From Asterias amurensis (Eukaryota > Echinodermata > Asteroidea > Forcipulatida > Asteriidae), in assembly GCF_032118995.1 (NCBI RefSeq), contig NC_092668.1, positions 9,527,501-9,591,500 of the forward strand: 64,000 nucleotides of DNA, written 5' to 3'. Positions 36,014 through 47,105 of this stretch are shown here, piece by piece; the stretch's first letter is position 1; every line of letters starts with the position of its first letter. The translations under genes were made by a program, and so were the position numbers. The notes under the pieces were generated by a model. That model was not told where the DNA came from. It saw only the letters and a list, made by a program, of their open reading frames with translations, and ran no database searches.

Positions 36014-36060
36014 CTGGTCATGGTACGGTGCTGGGCAACAAAAGATAAATACACACAATA
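36014..36060. repeat. Remnant D, second block
   Basis: CTGGTCATGGTACGGTG through ACACACAATA equals A 5432-5482, including part of the hydrophobic ORF. It resumes exactly where the first block stopped. Confidence 0.8.
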
Positions 36061-37552
36061 TAGTCTATACCAGATTTCAAAACAACCAACTTCGAGCGGC
36101 ATTTTTTAGTAAAAGTTTGTAACATACCTGATTTAAATAATTTGGAGGTGCTGAATCCGAAAATGATGGATTCCAAGGCTAATTTGTAGTCCTTGTCCCT
36201 GAAAAAAACCCAAACTTAAAACAATACAGAAAACCTAGCAGACGACGGACTTCTCGCGTGAAAAATAGTCAGGTTCTGCTGTGGTTCCATATTGATGTTG
36301 TCAGGATACCATACGGGTCAGGTACCCGGGTGCAGATCAGGTATCCGTAACAAACTTTTGGGTGTACTGGATAGATCTGCAATCAAATTGCACATTCAGA
36401 GGGACCAACAGGTGCTTTTAATGTCATTTTGAAAGTATTTGATTTAGTGTTTTTTTCTAATAAAGAGTTATTTATTATTTGAACATAATTTCTCTGTTGT
36501 TAAAAGCACAAACCGTTGATTATTTTCTCTTATAATGTAGGCCTATATACACTACTTAAACAGGTAGGCCTACCAGGTGTAGTCTAGACTCCATGGCTTG
36601 AAATTATCTTACCATTAAAAAAAAATTGAATTTTAAAGGATTTTAAAGTAACTAATTTTTCGATTACAATTCTCCCTCGTTTTAAAAAGTATTCTCCACA
36701 GTTTACGAACCAATCTAGTTGTTGTAGGCCTACAATTTAAACAAAATCCAGTTTGTTTGTTTGTTGGCAGTATAACGCATTGTTAGTCGTGTTTGTACAC
36801 ACGGACAAATTTCACACAAGAAGACGATAGTAAGATTCAGAAACAAAGGTCAACAAAATATGTACCCCCTCCCCCCCCCCATTGATAAAACAATCCACCC
36901 CTCTCTTTTCAGATGGGTGTGAAGAACCAGGGAAAAAAATATCAAGCCATGAGTGTGAACACTAAAAGCTAACCTATTCAAAAACAGGGAGCACTACAAA
37001 AGTTGATATACAGTACAATTTTCTGTATCATTGTTGAGTCTAGACTATACCTTGTAGGCCTACCTGTTTAAGTAGTGTAGGCCTACATTATAAGAGAAAA
37101 TACGGTTTGTGCTTTTAACAACAAAGATATTATGTTCAAATAATAAGTAACTCTTTATTAGAAAAAACACCAACTCAAATACTTTCAAATTGACATAGAA
37201 AGCACCTGTTGGTCCCTCTGAATGTGCAATTTGGTTGTAAATCTATCCAGTACAATCAAAAGTTTGTTACGGATACCTGACCTGCACCCGGGTACCTGCC
37301 CTGTATGGTATCCTGACAACATCAATATGGAACCACAGCAGAACCTGACTATTTTTCACGTGAGAAGTCCGTCGTCTGCTAGGTTTTCTGTATTGTTTTA
37401 AATTTGATTTTTCAGGGTGAAGGACTAAAAATTAGCCTTGGTATCCACCATTTTCGGATTCAGCACCACCAAAGTTAAATCTACCAACTTTTACTCAAAA
37501 ATGCCGCTCCCTTCATTAACTAGAGCCCTTTTTGGAAATCTGGTCTAGACTA
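36061..37552. mobile_element. Foldback-type element with ~530-bp inverted arms
   Basis: The left arm, 36061 to about 36595, begins TAGTCTATACCAGATTTC and recurs inverted at about 37034-37552 (ends GAAATCTGGTCTAGACTA). The unique centre is ~440 bp. The arms are roughly 85-90% alike by eye, so the element is not young. It is flanked by ATA on each side. No transposase frame is seen. It landed in remnant D. Confidence 0.8.
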
Positions 37553-37556
37553 ATAC

Positions 37557-37911
37557 TACGGTGGCTCATATCCGCTAATTCCTAGAGAACTCTTGTTTTA
37601 TTTTACGGCGAGATATCGCCGTACTATTGCGTTATATCGCCGTATTAGTACGTTATATCGCCGTATTATTGAGTTATATCGCCGTATTTTATTGCGTTAT
37701 ATCGCCGTATTTTATTGCGTTATATCGCCGTATTTTATTGCGGTAATAGTACGGCGACATAACGCAATAAAATACGGCGATATAACGCAATAAAATACGG
37801 CGATATAACGCAGTAAAATACGGCGATATAACGCAATAATGTAGTATGGTGATATATCGCCGTAAAATAAAACAAGAGTTCTCTAGGAATTTGCGGATAT
37901 GAGCCACCGTA
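37557..37911. mobile_element. Small palindromic foldback element with internal tandem repeats
   Basis: Ends TACGGTGGCTCATATCCG and its inverse. Most of the interior is tandem GTTATATCGCCGTATT words in one direction and then in the other, so almost all 355 bp can fold on itself. It sits only 4 bp from the end of the preceding foldback element. Confidence 0.85.
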
Positions 37912-37952
37912 CTTTTGAGGTCCTTTCTCGATGGAGAGACTTAGTAACTTTA
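37912..37952. repeat. Remnant D, third block
   Basis: CTTTTGAGGTCCTTTCTCGA and the following bases equal A 5627-5665. About 145 bp of the unit between the second and third blocks are missing at the two foldback insertions. Confidence 0.75.
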
Positions 37953-38047
37953 GTTTTGGTGAATGAACAAAACATATCAAAAGTCCTATGTGGCTTCAGA
38001 AATGACTAGACCACGTGACCCGATCTTAATAGGGTGTGGGGTGGGGG

Positions 38048-38117
38048 TTATAACAAACGGACTGGGGCAGACCGGTGAAGACGGGGTCGACCCGGGTAGG
38101 CTAGTCGAAATGCACCC
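38048..38117. repeat. Half copy of the GTGCGTTCGA-ended MITE
   Basis: Right end only (GGGTCGACCC through CGAAATGCACCC); same family as 43016-43274. Confidence 0.55.
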
Positions 38118-38210
38118 TCAGTGAACCTGTCTATTGATACATGTTAGAAGAACAAAATAAGTTTTCCACACAATTGGTGTAGGTGTTGTCTAAACCTCGC
38201 TCGTACTCGT

Positions 38211-38596
38211 TTAAAGGCAGTGGACACTATTGGTTATTACTCAAAATAATTATTGGCATAAAACCTTTCTTGGTGGCGAGTAATGGGGAGAGGATGATGG
38301 TATAAAACATTGTGAAAAACGGCTCCCTCTGAAGTGCCATAGTTTTCGAGAAAGAAGTAATTTTCCACGAATTTGATTTCGAGACCTCAGATTTAGAACT
38401 TGCGGTCTCGAAATCAACCATCTAAACGCACACAACTTCGTTTGACAAGTGTTATTTTTCTTTCATTATTATCTCGCAACTTCGATGACCGATTGAGCTC
38501 AAATTTTCACAGGTTTGTTATTTTATGCATATGTTGAGATACACCAACTGTGAAGACTAGTCTTTGACAATTACCAATAGTGTCCACTGCCTTTAA
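38211..38596 (-). repeat. MITE (TTAA family), reverse orientation
   Basis: Full length, TTAA at 38211-38214 and 38593-38596, in the opposite orientation to all other copies in the window. Confidence 0.85.
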
Positions 38597-38602
38597 TGTA
38601 AA

Positions 38603-38639
38603 CTAGCGGGATGCCGCGCTTCGCGCGGCACCCCGCTAG
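38603..38639. repeat. Strong GC hairpin
   Basis: CTAGCGGGATGCCGCGC, a 3-base loop, then the near-perfect inverse (GCGCGGCACCCCGCTAG). One mismatch in a 17-bp stem. It lies 7 bp from the end of the preceding MITE in otherwise AT-rich DNA. Confidence 0.85.
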
Positions 38640-39639
38640 ATGAGGAGGATTCTAGTATACAAATGTTGTAAAAGGTAATGTGGGGGCAAGGGAGGTATTC
38701 TTACAGGTAATAATCATTTCGTAGGATTGGATTAGAAATTGTATTTATAATCGGTATGGAAATTTGTCATTAATGTTGTATTTTTGTATTTTGATAAAAA
38801 AATTGATTGTTGAGCGTGTACAACTTAGTTGTGAAACGTCGAGACGCGTCGCCTCCCCTCCTCACCTTCTCTCTTGCGTTCTCCAACTCAAGGAATTGGT
38901 GTTCGTTTCTGGAATTGAGCTTTAATATTGGGGATGGGTATACTTGGCAATGATGGTACTTGGCATGATATGTAGGGTATTTCGTAATATTTTAGTGTTG
39001 ATCGAGCGTAATGATTATCCGTAATGTGGATTATGTTTCGCCTTATTTACGCATAGTTTTAATTCAATCGGCTTTTGTCATTGTGTCAATTTTATCCACT
39101 GCACTGAGTATTTCCCAGAAGATGACTGTAAGGGTAATAATGCTTAGTCGACTAAAAATATAGCACGTACACTGCTCCAATGACACACTTATTTTATTGT
39201 GTTGAGCACATTTGGTATAATTCAGTTACACGGTTTGAGTAGTCTAAGTCTGGTCTCCCCCCTCAACAATAATCACCGCTGCTAATAGCACAGGAGAAAA
39301 CCGACTAAAAAGGCTTGTAGGAAAGTGGTACCCTCTTTTAAAACAAACTCATAATCACAGCCACTAATAGCCGCGGAGTTTATCTGACTGAAAAGGAAGC
39401 TTCGAAGAAGTTCTGGTATACAGCAGATAAAAAAAAACCGCGCCAGTTGGTATGGACTTTAACGACAAAGTCAATTTCTGCAAATTGTATTGAAAATAAA
39501 TATATTTAATGAGTGGTTGCTATAACTGTTGAATGATTTTTGCTTTGTTTCCAATGACGTGTACATGATTTTAGTCTAAGGCCCCATTCATCGTGATTTA
39601 TTGAGCGTACGTCCAACGACACATACAAAGTTGTCTGAG
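38640..39639. other. No gene recognised
   Basis: Moderately AT-rich sequence with no open frame longer than ~60 codons and no repeat family I could match within the window. Confidence 0.5.
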
Positions 39640-40657
39640 CACCAAATAAAGCGAGTCAGCTGCACATGAGAGCTCTTTCGATAACAAAACCCGACGGCCG
39701 ATTGCTTAATACAAAAAGGATTTGGCAAAATCTACATCCTGAGTCCTGACCAAACTGCGTTCTAACAATTTTGTTGCTTCAGAACTTTGAATGGAATGTT
39801 CGTTTACAGCTTCAAAACAGCCGTTGATGTTTCACAAAGTTCGTAACCATGAAAGCATACTATTCTTAAACGGTGATTTCATGTACTCTTTTGTAGGTTT
39901 AACTGGAAAAACCTATACAATGTGTATGAAAAGAATCAGTAATGCATTTACTTTCTTTTTGAAAATGTTTCAACTTTTGCGTGTATACGTTCTGTGTGTG
40001 GGGATGACATGGACTGTACCATAATGGTGCAGAGTTAAATGGAACAAATAAAGTTTCACAACAACGGGTTGCTGTTTGATGCGTTTAAAAAATGCTGGAA
40101 AGTTGGGTAGGCCTACATGAGTGACTTAATTGTAATAAACACATATGTAACAGATGCATGTATTAAAGCCTAATGTTTTTTATTTAACACGCGAAATTAA
40201 ACCCCCCTGTACAAAATGGTATATACACAATGCCATTTACCCCTCTGCGAAACATCAATGAGTCACTCTGGAATGTTAATGGGAATCCGAGGTTGCCACC
40301 CACTTCAAACCTAAAGAGGTGGCTCTGTGTGCAGCCTACAGCTCCCCCCTGAGACCAACAGGTGGCCCATATCAAAACCAGACAACCACTGAGGTGACTC
40401 TGTGCGCAGCCTACGGCTTCCCCCTTCGACCAACAGGTGGCCCATATCAAAACCAGACAACCACACATGTAAGGAGATATCGCTCGTGACTCCAGCCAAT
40501 CAGACAACTCGTAAGAGGGAGTTCGGTTCAGGGTTTTGTAGACTTGCAACCCGACGTCTGTAACGATACAACCGTGTTGGATTCCACAAGGATGCCATGC
40601 CACTGGACCTTCTAATTTTCAATCCAAGATGGCGCGGGTTACGCTTTTAATAGTATA
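39640..40657 (-). repeat. Dispersed repeat X, copy 1
   Basis: Shares several blocks in the same order with 59500-60782, including ATGGATTTGGCAAAATNTAC-type text, GCCACCCACT.CAACCTAAAG, GACTTGCAACCCGACGTCTG and GATTCCACAAGGATGCCAT, and ending TTTTAATAGTATAG. Read on the minus strand it starts CTATACTATTAAAAGCG followed by GCGCCATCTTGG, a YY1-like site. A ~75-bp module with AACAGGTGGCCCATATC is tandemly duplicated at about 40305-40460. The 139-codon frame on the minus strand differs from that of copy 2 and looks fortuitous. Confidence 0.6.
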
Positions 40658-40824
40658 GAAGAGTGAAAAGCCACTCGTTTTGTCCGCCATACCACTCTTC
40701 CAAAGAAGCCGTATGGCGGACAACTCTTTTAAGTGTGAAAGACGGGTATTTTCCACTCAAGTTTAGAGTGAAGTTCGTTCCTAATTTTACTCAAAAGGAG
40801 TGACACAGATTGACTTTCACTCTT

Positions 40825-41199
40825 AAAGCCATTGTACACTTTCGGTATAGAAAGAAAACAAAGTTCCCAGATTTACAAATAACTTACAGGATTTACAGAA
40901 GGTAATGGTGAAAGACTTCTCTTGAAATATTATTCCATGAAATGCTTTACTTTTTGAGAAAACATTAAAACAATGTAAATTCTCGATATCGAGAATATAT
41001 ATATTTATTTTAAACACATGTCATGACACGGCGAAACGTGCGGAAACAAGGGTGGGTTTTTCCCATTATTTTCCTCCCGACTCCGATGACCGATTGAGCC
41101 TAAATTTTCACAGGTTTGTAATTTTACATAGAAGTTGTGATACACGAAGTGTGGGCCTTAGGCAATACTGTTTACCGAAAGTGTCCAATGGCTTTAACA
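40825..41199. repeat. Second TTAA-flanked MITE family
   Basis: Ends TTAAAGCCATTGTACACTTTC and, inverted, TTAAAGCCATTGGACACTTTC. The interior (CGATGACCGATTGAGC, TTTTCACAGGTTTG) is related to the more common MITE, so this is a diverged subfamily. It is nested between GAGTGAAAAG.CACTC-like arms near 40655-40700 and 41210-41250, which may be an older outer element. Confidence 0.7.
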
Positions 41200-41249
41200 G
41201 CGCGAAACTGACACCACTCAGACAAGAGAGTGACGTTACTCTTTTACAC

Positions 41250-42036
41250 TAGAGATAAGAGGTGTACCACTTGGTTCATGCAGGAGATAAATGTATTTCG
41301 CCAGTAAAATGTAAAACAAATAAGGTAACATTGAATAGTCAACATTCATCTCATGGTAGCATTCATTAACACGCTGTCGTACAAATTCAATATTTGTATA
41401 TTATGTTAACCGAGGAAGGCACTTTTCTTCTAAGGTTTCCCAGAATGATAACTTTCCGTTTACTTTAAGATTATTAAAGTCACCTGTAAGTGGTATTTTT
41501 TTAAATAAAGCTTTTGTCACTAAAATATGTGTTTTTACGAGAGGAATGTGAATAAAAAGTTAACTAAGGTTTAAAAATATTAGTTTTGATTATATTGACA
41601 AATTTACGAGTAGGCCCCGACCCGACAGGGCGCTGTTCGTGACGTATTTCAAGGCGCGATATTTGAAGAGAAAATTTGTAGTCAGGCCCCCGTACATTAC
41701 GTCTGGGAACATGGCACATCAAAACAAATTTAGACACGATTTTACACACATACGTATATTGAAACTTGAACATGTTGAACGCCTAGTGGTTTTTACAAAA
41801 GCTATTTGCTGCTATTTTTATTTAACTAAGCGACTTTTTAGTGACCAAATGGGTTGTAAGATGTGGGTCTGCCTACGTATTATTATAGAAATACGGCCAC
41901 GGAGCAGACTGCACGCACGTACTGTATAATGTGCGGACGATCACAGGACCTGCACGCACGGTGAATCGCATGCGGTACAAAAAAAATCGTGTCACTTGGC
42001 AAAAGCTAAAAACATACCCTCAAAGTTCAAACTTAC
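41250..42036. other. No gene recognised
   Basis: Short open frames on both strands without domains. The part nearest 42036 would be the first intron of the THAP-like fragment if it were transcribed. Confidence 0.45.
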
Positions 42037-42381
42037 CCGAATTTTTTCACGTTTAGCAAATGCTCCTCTGGGTTCGTCACGTCTTTCAGATACCATCTTC
42101 GATTTCCCACTAGCTGGACAAATTGTTGGGACGGCGTCGTGTTTAAGAATGGCTCTTCTCGTCATGTCAAATGAGTGGTGTATCCCGGATTCGAAGCACG
42201 ACGGCTCGAAGTGTTCGCTTAATAGCGCTGAAAAAGACGTCGGACCGGACCACTTTGCTCTAGTTAATCTGACTTTCGCAGCCCACAACCGCCTATACTT
42301 GGGATCTGCAGGAAATAGATGAAGAATGACCCCATCCTTAGTTGTTTTGCTGCATCCAGCAGCAATACACCTGGTCGGTAT
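42037..42381 (-). pseudogene. Decayed THAP-type zinc-finger domain exon
   Basis: About 115 open codons on the minus strand ending at a strong donor (TTCGG/GTAAGT). THAP hallmarks: TRCIAAGC (the first C-x4-C pair), LFPADPKYRRLW, the conserved Trp of RAKWSGPTS, SEHFEPSCFE and LKHDAVPTI (the AVPTIF box). THAP domains are C2CH zinc fingers that bind DNA, found in host regulators and P-type transposases. Two key features are lost. The start Met of the usual MP.RC is ATA (Ile, 42379-42381), and the zinc-ligand Cys of LCSEHF is Leu (LLSEHF). No downstream transposase or coiled-coil exon was recognised. Probably a dead gene fragment; an upstream start with an unusual finger is less likely. Confidence 0.75.
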
Positions 42382-43015
42382 TGCCGGAAAAATGCCAGAA
42401 AAAAAACCTTTTTCGCAGCGTACAAACTCACGTCTTAGAATTACATGTACTTTTGCACGTGTGTTTATCTACGCATCGAGGCAAAGTCTTCCTTTTCCTA
42501 CGTCACAAAAGGGGTAGGCGGAGTCAACCCCCAAGCACTTAATTATTTTTTTAACATATAAATCGTGACAAACAATTACTCAAAAAATTGTTTTGTTGTT
42601 AACAAACGTATACTCTTATGTTTAAAATCATATTTCCAGGTGCCTTTAATGTGCTGTACATGACAAACGAATGCCAGTGAATTTGTTTCAGAATAGGGTG
42701 ACAGTGTCACGATGCGGGTGTGGTGTTCTAGAGGCGTTGACGTCAGATACTGTGGTTGTTAGGGTGACGACTGAAGAGAAGAGGTTAAGAAGTTGTCAAG
42801 ACGAAAAGTCACAAATGAATGAATGACTTTTTCAGTGGCACTCTTGTCAAAGAACTTGCGTATCTTACCAATATTCCAGATGTAAAATGATGACAGAAAA
42901 ATGATATTGTTGATGTGTGATTCAAGTGTCATTGATAAATCGAGGTTCATCTGTGAACATCATATGTTTTTTTCTTTATCTAGCCCTATGACCACGATCT
43001 CCCTATTTTGACATT
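42382..43015. other. No gene recognised
   Basis: GC-neutral sequence 5' of the THAP fragment, with no clear promoter or exon. Confidence 0.4.
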
Positions 43016-43274
43016 GGGTGCGTTCGATAAGCTTCCCTGGGTCGACCCTGCGGTGCTCACTCGGGTGAGCCCCTGACAAGATTAATCGAACGATCACATT
43101 CACCCTCTCGTGGTGACGTCATGCACCTCGGGTCACTCCAAATGACCCACTCCACAAGCAGGGCACTTGGGGCTGACCCGGTGAGCCCCTGCAATGACGT
43201 CAAAGCTATTCGAACGTACCGGGCAAACTGGGGTAACCGGGGTCGACCCAGCAGGGAAGCTATCGAACGCACCC
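43016..43274. repeat. MITE with GGGTGCGTTCGATAAGCTTC ends
   Basis: Complete copy with inverted ends GGGTGCGTTCGATAAGCTTC and GAAGCTATCGAACGCACCC. About 259 bp, slightly diverged from the copies in units A and B. Confidence 0.8.
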
Positions 43275-43755
43275 ATTATCTTTGTTCGGGGTGCCAGTAT
43301 GTATCTAAAGGCATTCCGGTCTTATCTGAGGTGGGACTCGAACACAGACGTGAAAGACTGCAAAAAAAAACCACGGAGCTGTTACCTGATCCCCAAAAAT
43401 TTATTTATGTAGTCAGTTTCCATTGTCGTTTATTATTTGACTTTGGTGCTGAGGTACTGTTGTTTTTGAGAAATGTCACGAAATATATTTTAGTCTCAGT
43501 TTTAGCATGTAAAAACATAACATACCATAACTCGTTAATACGTTTTTACATCCACAATAATTTTTGACTCACTGAGTGAGAGTGAGACGCAAATTGTTTT
43601 TGTGACTTGTTCTTTTCTCATTGCTCAAAAACTACAGAACCTCAGCTAGTAATAATTTAAGGGGAGCTTTCTACCATCAATATTTTCAAACTGAGTAAAT
43701 TTAATGTAAATCTGTGTATATTATGTTTTGTGTTTAAAACAAGTGCCAAAATCCT

Positions 43756-44138
43756 TTAAAGACACTGGACACTATTGGTAATTGTCAAAGACCAGTCTCA
43801 CTTGGTGTATTACAAGATGTGCATAAAATAACAAACTTGTGAAAATTTGAGCTCAATTGGTCGTCGAAGAGGCGAGATAATAATGAAAAAAAAAACACCC
43901 TTGTCAAACGAAGTTGTGTGCGTTTAGATGGTTGATTTCGAGACCTCAAATTCTAAATCTGAGGTCTCTAAATCAAATTCGTGGAAAATTACTTCTTTCT
44001 CGAACACTATGTCACTTCAGAGGGAGCCGTTTCTCACAATGTTTTATACCACCAACCTCTCCCCATTACTCGTCACCAAGTAAGGTTTTATGCTAATCAT
44101 TATTTTGAGTAATTACCAATAGTGTCCACTGCCTTTAA
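43756..44138 (+). repeat. MITE (TTAA family)
   Basis: Full length with TTAA at both ends. Confidence 0.85.
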
Positions 44139-44400
44139 ACTAATCTACCTTGGAAATCAAACAAGAAAGAGTACATCTTTAACAAACTCAGAGTCACCGA
44201 ATGATGGTTACTAGCGTCAGGCTTGCCTTATAATAGGCCGCACATCCATTCTACAGGTACTGGGTCCTGGGTACTGGGTAGTTTACGACCCCATCAGTAC
44301 AGAGCAGTCTTTCCGCAAGGTGTGGCCATTTCGAATTTTATACGTAACAGTGGATACCGTGACCTTGATGAAAGTGTCGTTTGTTAAACATGATAAAGTA

Positions 44401-45434
44401 CCGGGTGAGTCCTAAAAACTGCAACCAATGGATGGGAGCTACTATTTTAATAACAAGAACAAGAAAAACCTTGAACAAATAATGTCAATCTCTAAGTAGG
44501 TCATGGATGTACCTTTACAATGGTGAAACAATGGGGATGATTGCTAAAAGCGTTCCAGAGATATGCTTGTTTCAATCAGATGGCTCAACTAAATTTGGAG
44601 GATGTGTTTAATTTAAAGACAGTGGACACTATTGGTAATTGTCAAAGACTAGTCTTCACAGTTGGTGTATTTCAACATATGCATGAAATAACAAACCTGT
44701 GAAAATTTGAGCTCAATCGGTCGTCGAAGTTGCGAGATAATAATGAAAGAAAAAACACCCTTGTCACACGAAGTTGTGTGCTTTCTGATGCTTGATTTCG
44801 AGACCTCAAATTAGTTACTTGAGGTCTCGAAACCAAATTCTTGGAAAATTACTTCGTTCTCGAAAACTACGTCACTTCAGAGGGAGCTGTTTCTCACACT
44901 GTTTTATACTACCAACCTGTCCCCATTATTCGTAATCAAGAAAGGTTTTATGATGATAATTATTTTGAGTAATTACCAATAGTGTCCACTGCCTTTAATG
45001 AGGGAATGTGACAATGTCTTTCTTTTCTCTATTGTTTTTTAAGAGGCCCTAAAAGGGGCCATTTTGGGTTTCGTAATTCGTTGGTTCTTAAATAAGCCTT
45101 TGGGTTATTGTTGGCCCTGAAAAAAAACCGTTTGGTTTTGTTGGCTATATCATGTAAGAAAAAAATCCACTGAAGTCCAGCTCTTCTATCGTACCTGGCC
45201 TCCTTGAAGATTAACACACCTCTCAAATTGACTCGAACATAAATGTTGTTATGCCATCCGATTGAAATAAGCATATCTCTGGTACGCCTATATCAATTAT
45301 CCCCATCCTTTCACCATCGAAATGTTAATCAATGACCTACTTATAAATGAACATTATTTGTTCAAGATTTTTCCTGTTCTAAGATATAATAGCTCCCTCC
45401 TAATGATTGCGTTTCTTCTTTTTTATTCACCCGG
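44401..45434. mobile_element. TA-flanked MITE with ~190-bp inverted arms, split by another MITE
   Basis: The arm from CCGGGTGAGTCC (44401) to about 44590 recurs inverted from about 45250 to TCACCCGG (45434). TA precedes and follows the element, suggesting a Tc1/mariner-like target. Matching text includes CAAGCATATCTCTGG..CG and CATGACCTACTTA in inverse. The 386-bp TTAA MITE at 44613-44998 is nested inside, so the original element was about 650 bp. Confidence 0.8.
44613..44998 (+). repeat. MITE (TTAA family) nested in a TA-flanked MITE
   Basis: TTAA at 44613-44616 and 44995-44998. Its position inside the outer element shows that it is the younger of the two. Confidence 0.85.
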
Positions 45435-46842
45435 TATAAGAGCCTACAGATCTTTTTGAGAAATAGCCTAAGTATAATTTCTCATGGAACTAAAAAACAC
45501 ATTGTTATCCCCTTTGACTTATATATAATAAAGTTGCGATTATACAGATCGCTTAAAAGCTAACATAATAATTTTATAAGACACATTAATAGATCCTTGT
45601 AATTGGATTGGGGTATTGTATGCCACGTGTCGTTTAATATACTCAAACCAGTAAAACCACTCAACATTTTCTTGATCCCTTACCTATGTTGCAAACCAGC
45701 CTACACGTTCATCCCCAGTCTGAACCATGAACGATGAGGCTGAGTGAACAACCCACAACAACATAAAACGTAATCTTGTCTATACCTATACAGTTATGCA
45801 GATTATTCACCAACAACACATACATTAATTTTGGTTGAATTCCCTACACCGATGGGTGTTGGCCCTGTACATACTCAGCAATTTCCTGGAGTTCTGTGAA
45901 AAAAAATCACAGGCATATTATTCGGACCTATATAGGACCTTTGTAATTCTAGAGCTATAAGGATATAAACCAATATTCTTCTCCGATACATGAGTTTTTA
46001 AAAACATCTGAAACACAACAATTGGGGTGTCATCATAAAATATTGTTAACAATGATTGTTTTTTATTTGTGCAGTTATAGGGGACTATTTATAAACGTTA
46101 ACAAATGGAATGTTCAATTCAACCCGGCTGACATCACTGACTGAATGGAACATTCCATTTTAAACTCATAACAAACAAAAAATCACCTCCAGAAATTCAT
46201 TGGCGGTAAACTATTTGACGAAAGTTTGATTGTCAAATTTTTATATATAGTAAAGTTCTACATAAAATAACATATGAATAATGAGAGATTATCTCCATCA
46301 CATCAATCACTCCAATTACAGTTTATAAATTGAGTTTCTCTGTGTATCATACCATTCTTGCAAATTATGCCACTACGTTTTGTTTTCTTTAATCAATGAC
46401 AGTGAAAACCGAATAGCAAAAAGACCTCTAGGCTGTGCCATTTAAAACCAAACAAGTTGTTTAGCATAAACCTAGTTTTCAGTTTGTGGCGGGGCAGGAG
46501 GGGGGTTTAATTATTTTTGTTTCTTTTCCACCGACTACCTGCAAAAACAGGCTGACATCCCGACAATTAATGGAAAGGAAAGTGTGGTCCAACAACAGGA
46601 CAACAATACTAACTTTTCTATGTTGTTATTATTGGTCTGGATGTGTTCAATTTGGGGAGTCCTTGCAATGACGTCATTGTCAATTTAAGCTGTTCGTTGA
46701 ATGGCCAAGTGTTGTTATTATATTTACAATATGATTAAAAATGTCGGAGGCGTTGGGTGCCGATCACGTTTTTCTCAAGTGCTTTATATACCTAAGATCG
46801 AGTTTTTTTAAGTTTTGAATTATAGCTGTCTCACAGAAGTCG
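45435..46842. other. No gene recognised
   Basis: AT-rich. It lies 3' of the secreted-protein gene on the minus strand. Nothing further supported. Confidence 0.5.
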
Positions 46843-46848
46843 TTTATT
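46843..46848 (-). promoter_or_regulatory. Candidate polyadenylation signal AATAAA
   Basis: AATAAA on the minus strand about 90 bp after the stop at 46937, suggesting a very short 3' UTR. Confidence 0.4.
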
Positions 46849-46936
46849 TTCCAGAGATACTTTCTAACCTTTTGGAAACAATTATTTTCTAAGGATCCGT
46901 TGTTTACCAACCCGAAATGTGACTGTTGTAGTTCAT

Positions 46937-47105
46937 CTACTCGTCTAAAACATACAGGAAACCACTATAATTAGCGTCGTTGTATGTCATGTTACCCAAG
47001 TCCAAGACTGCCATGGTTTGTGCCCAGCAGTCATTCTCATCAGTAGCTGGATTGTAGGTTTCACATCCTGAACTTCTTTGTCCAAGATGGAAATTCAAAC
47101 CCGAC
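46937..47105 (-). CDS. Secreted glycoprotein gene, coding exon 4 (last)
   Basis: Acceptor TTTGCTTAATAG/G. It completes the Arg codon split by intron 3 and encodes 55 more residues, with Cys in SSGCE and NDCWA and two sequons, then TAG. Confidence 0.68.

Noticed and set aside
40184-40603. 139-codon minus-strand ORF starting MAWHPCGIQHG
   Set aside because: Lies in dispersed repeat X. The matching frame in the other copy (60247-60726) diverges after the first residues, as expected of non-coding repeat DNA.
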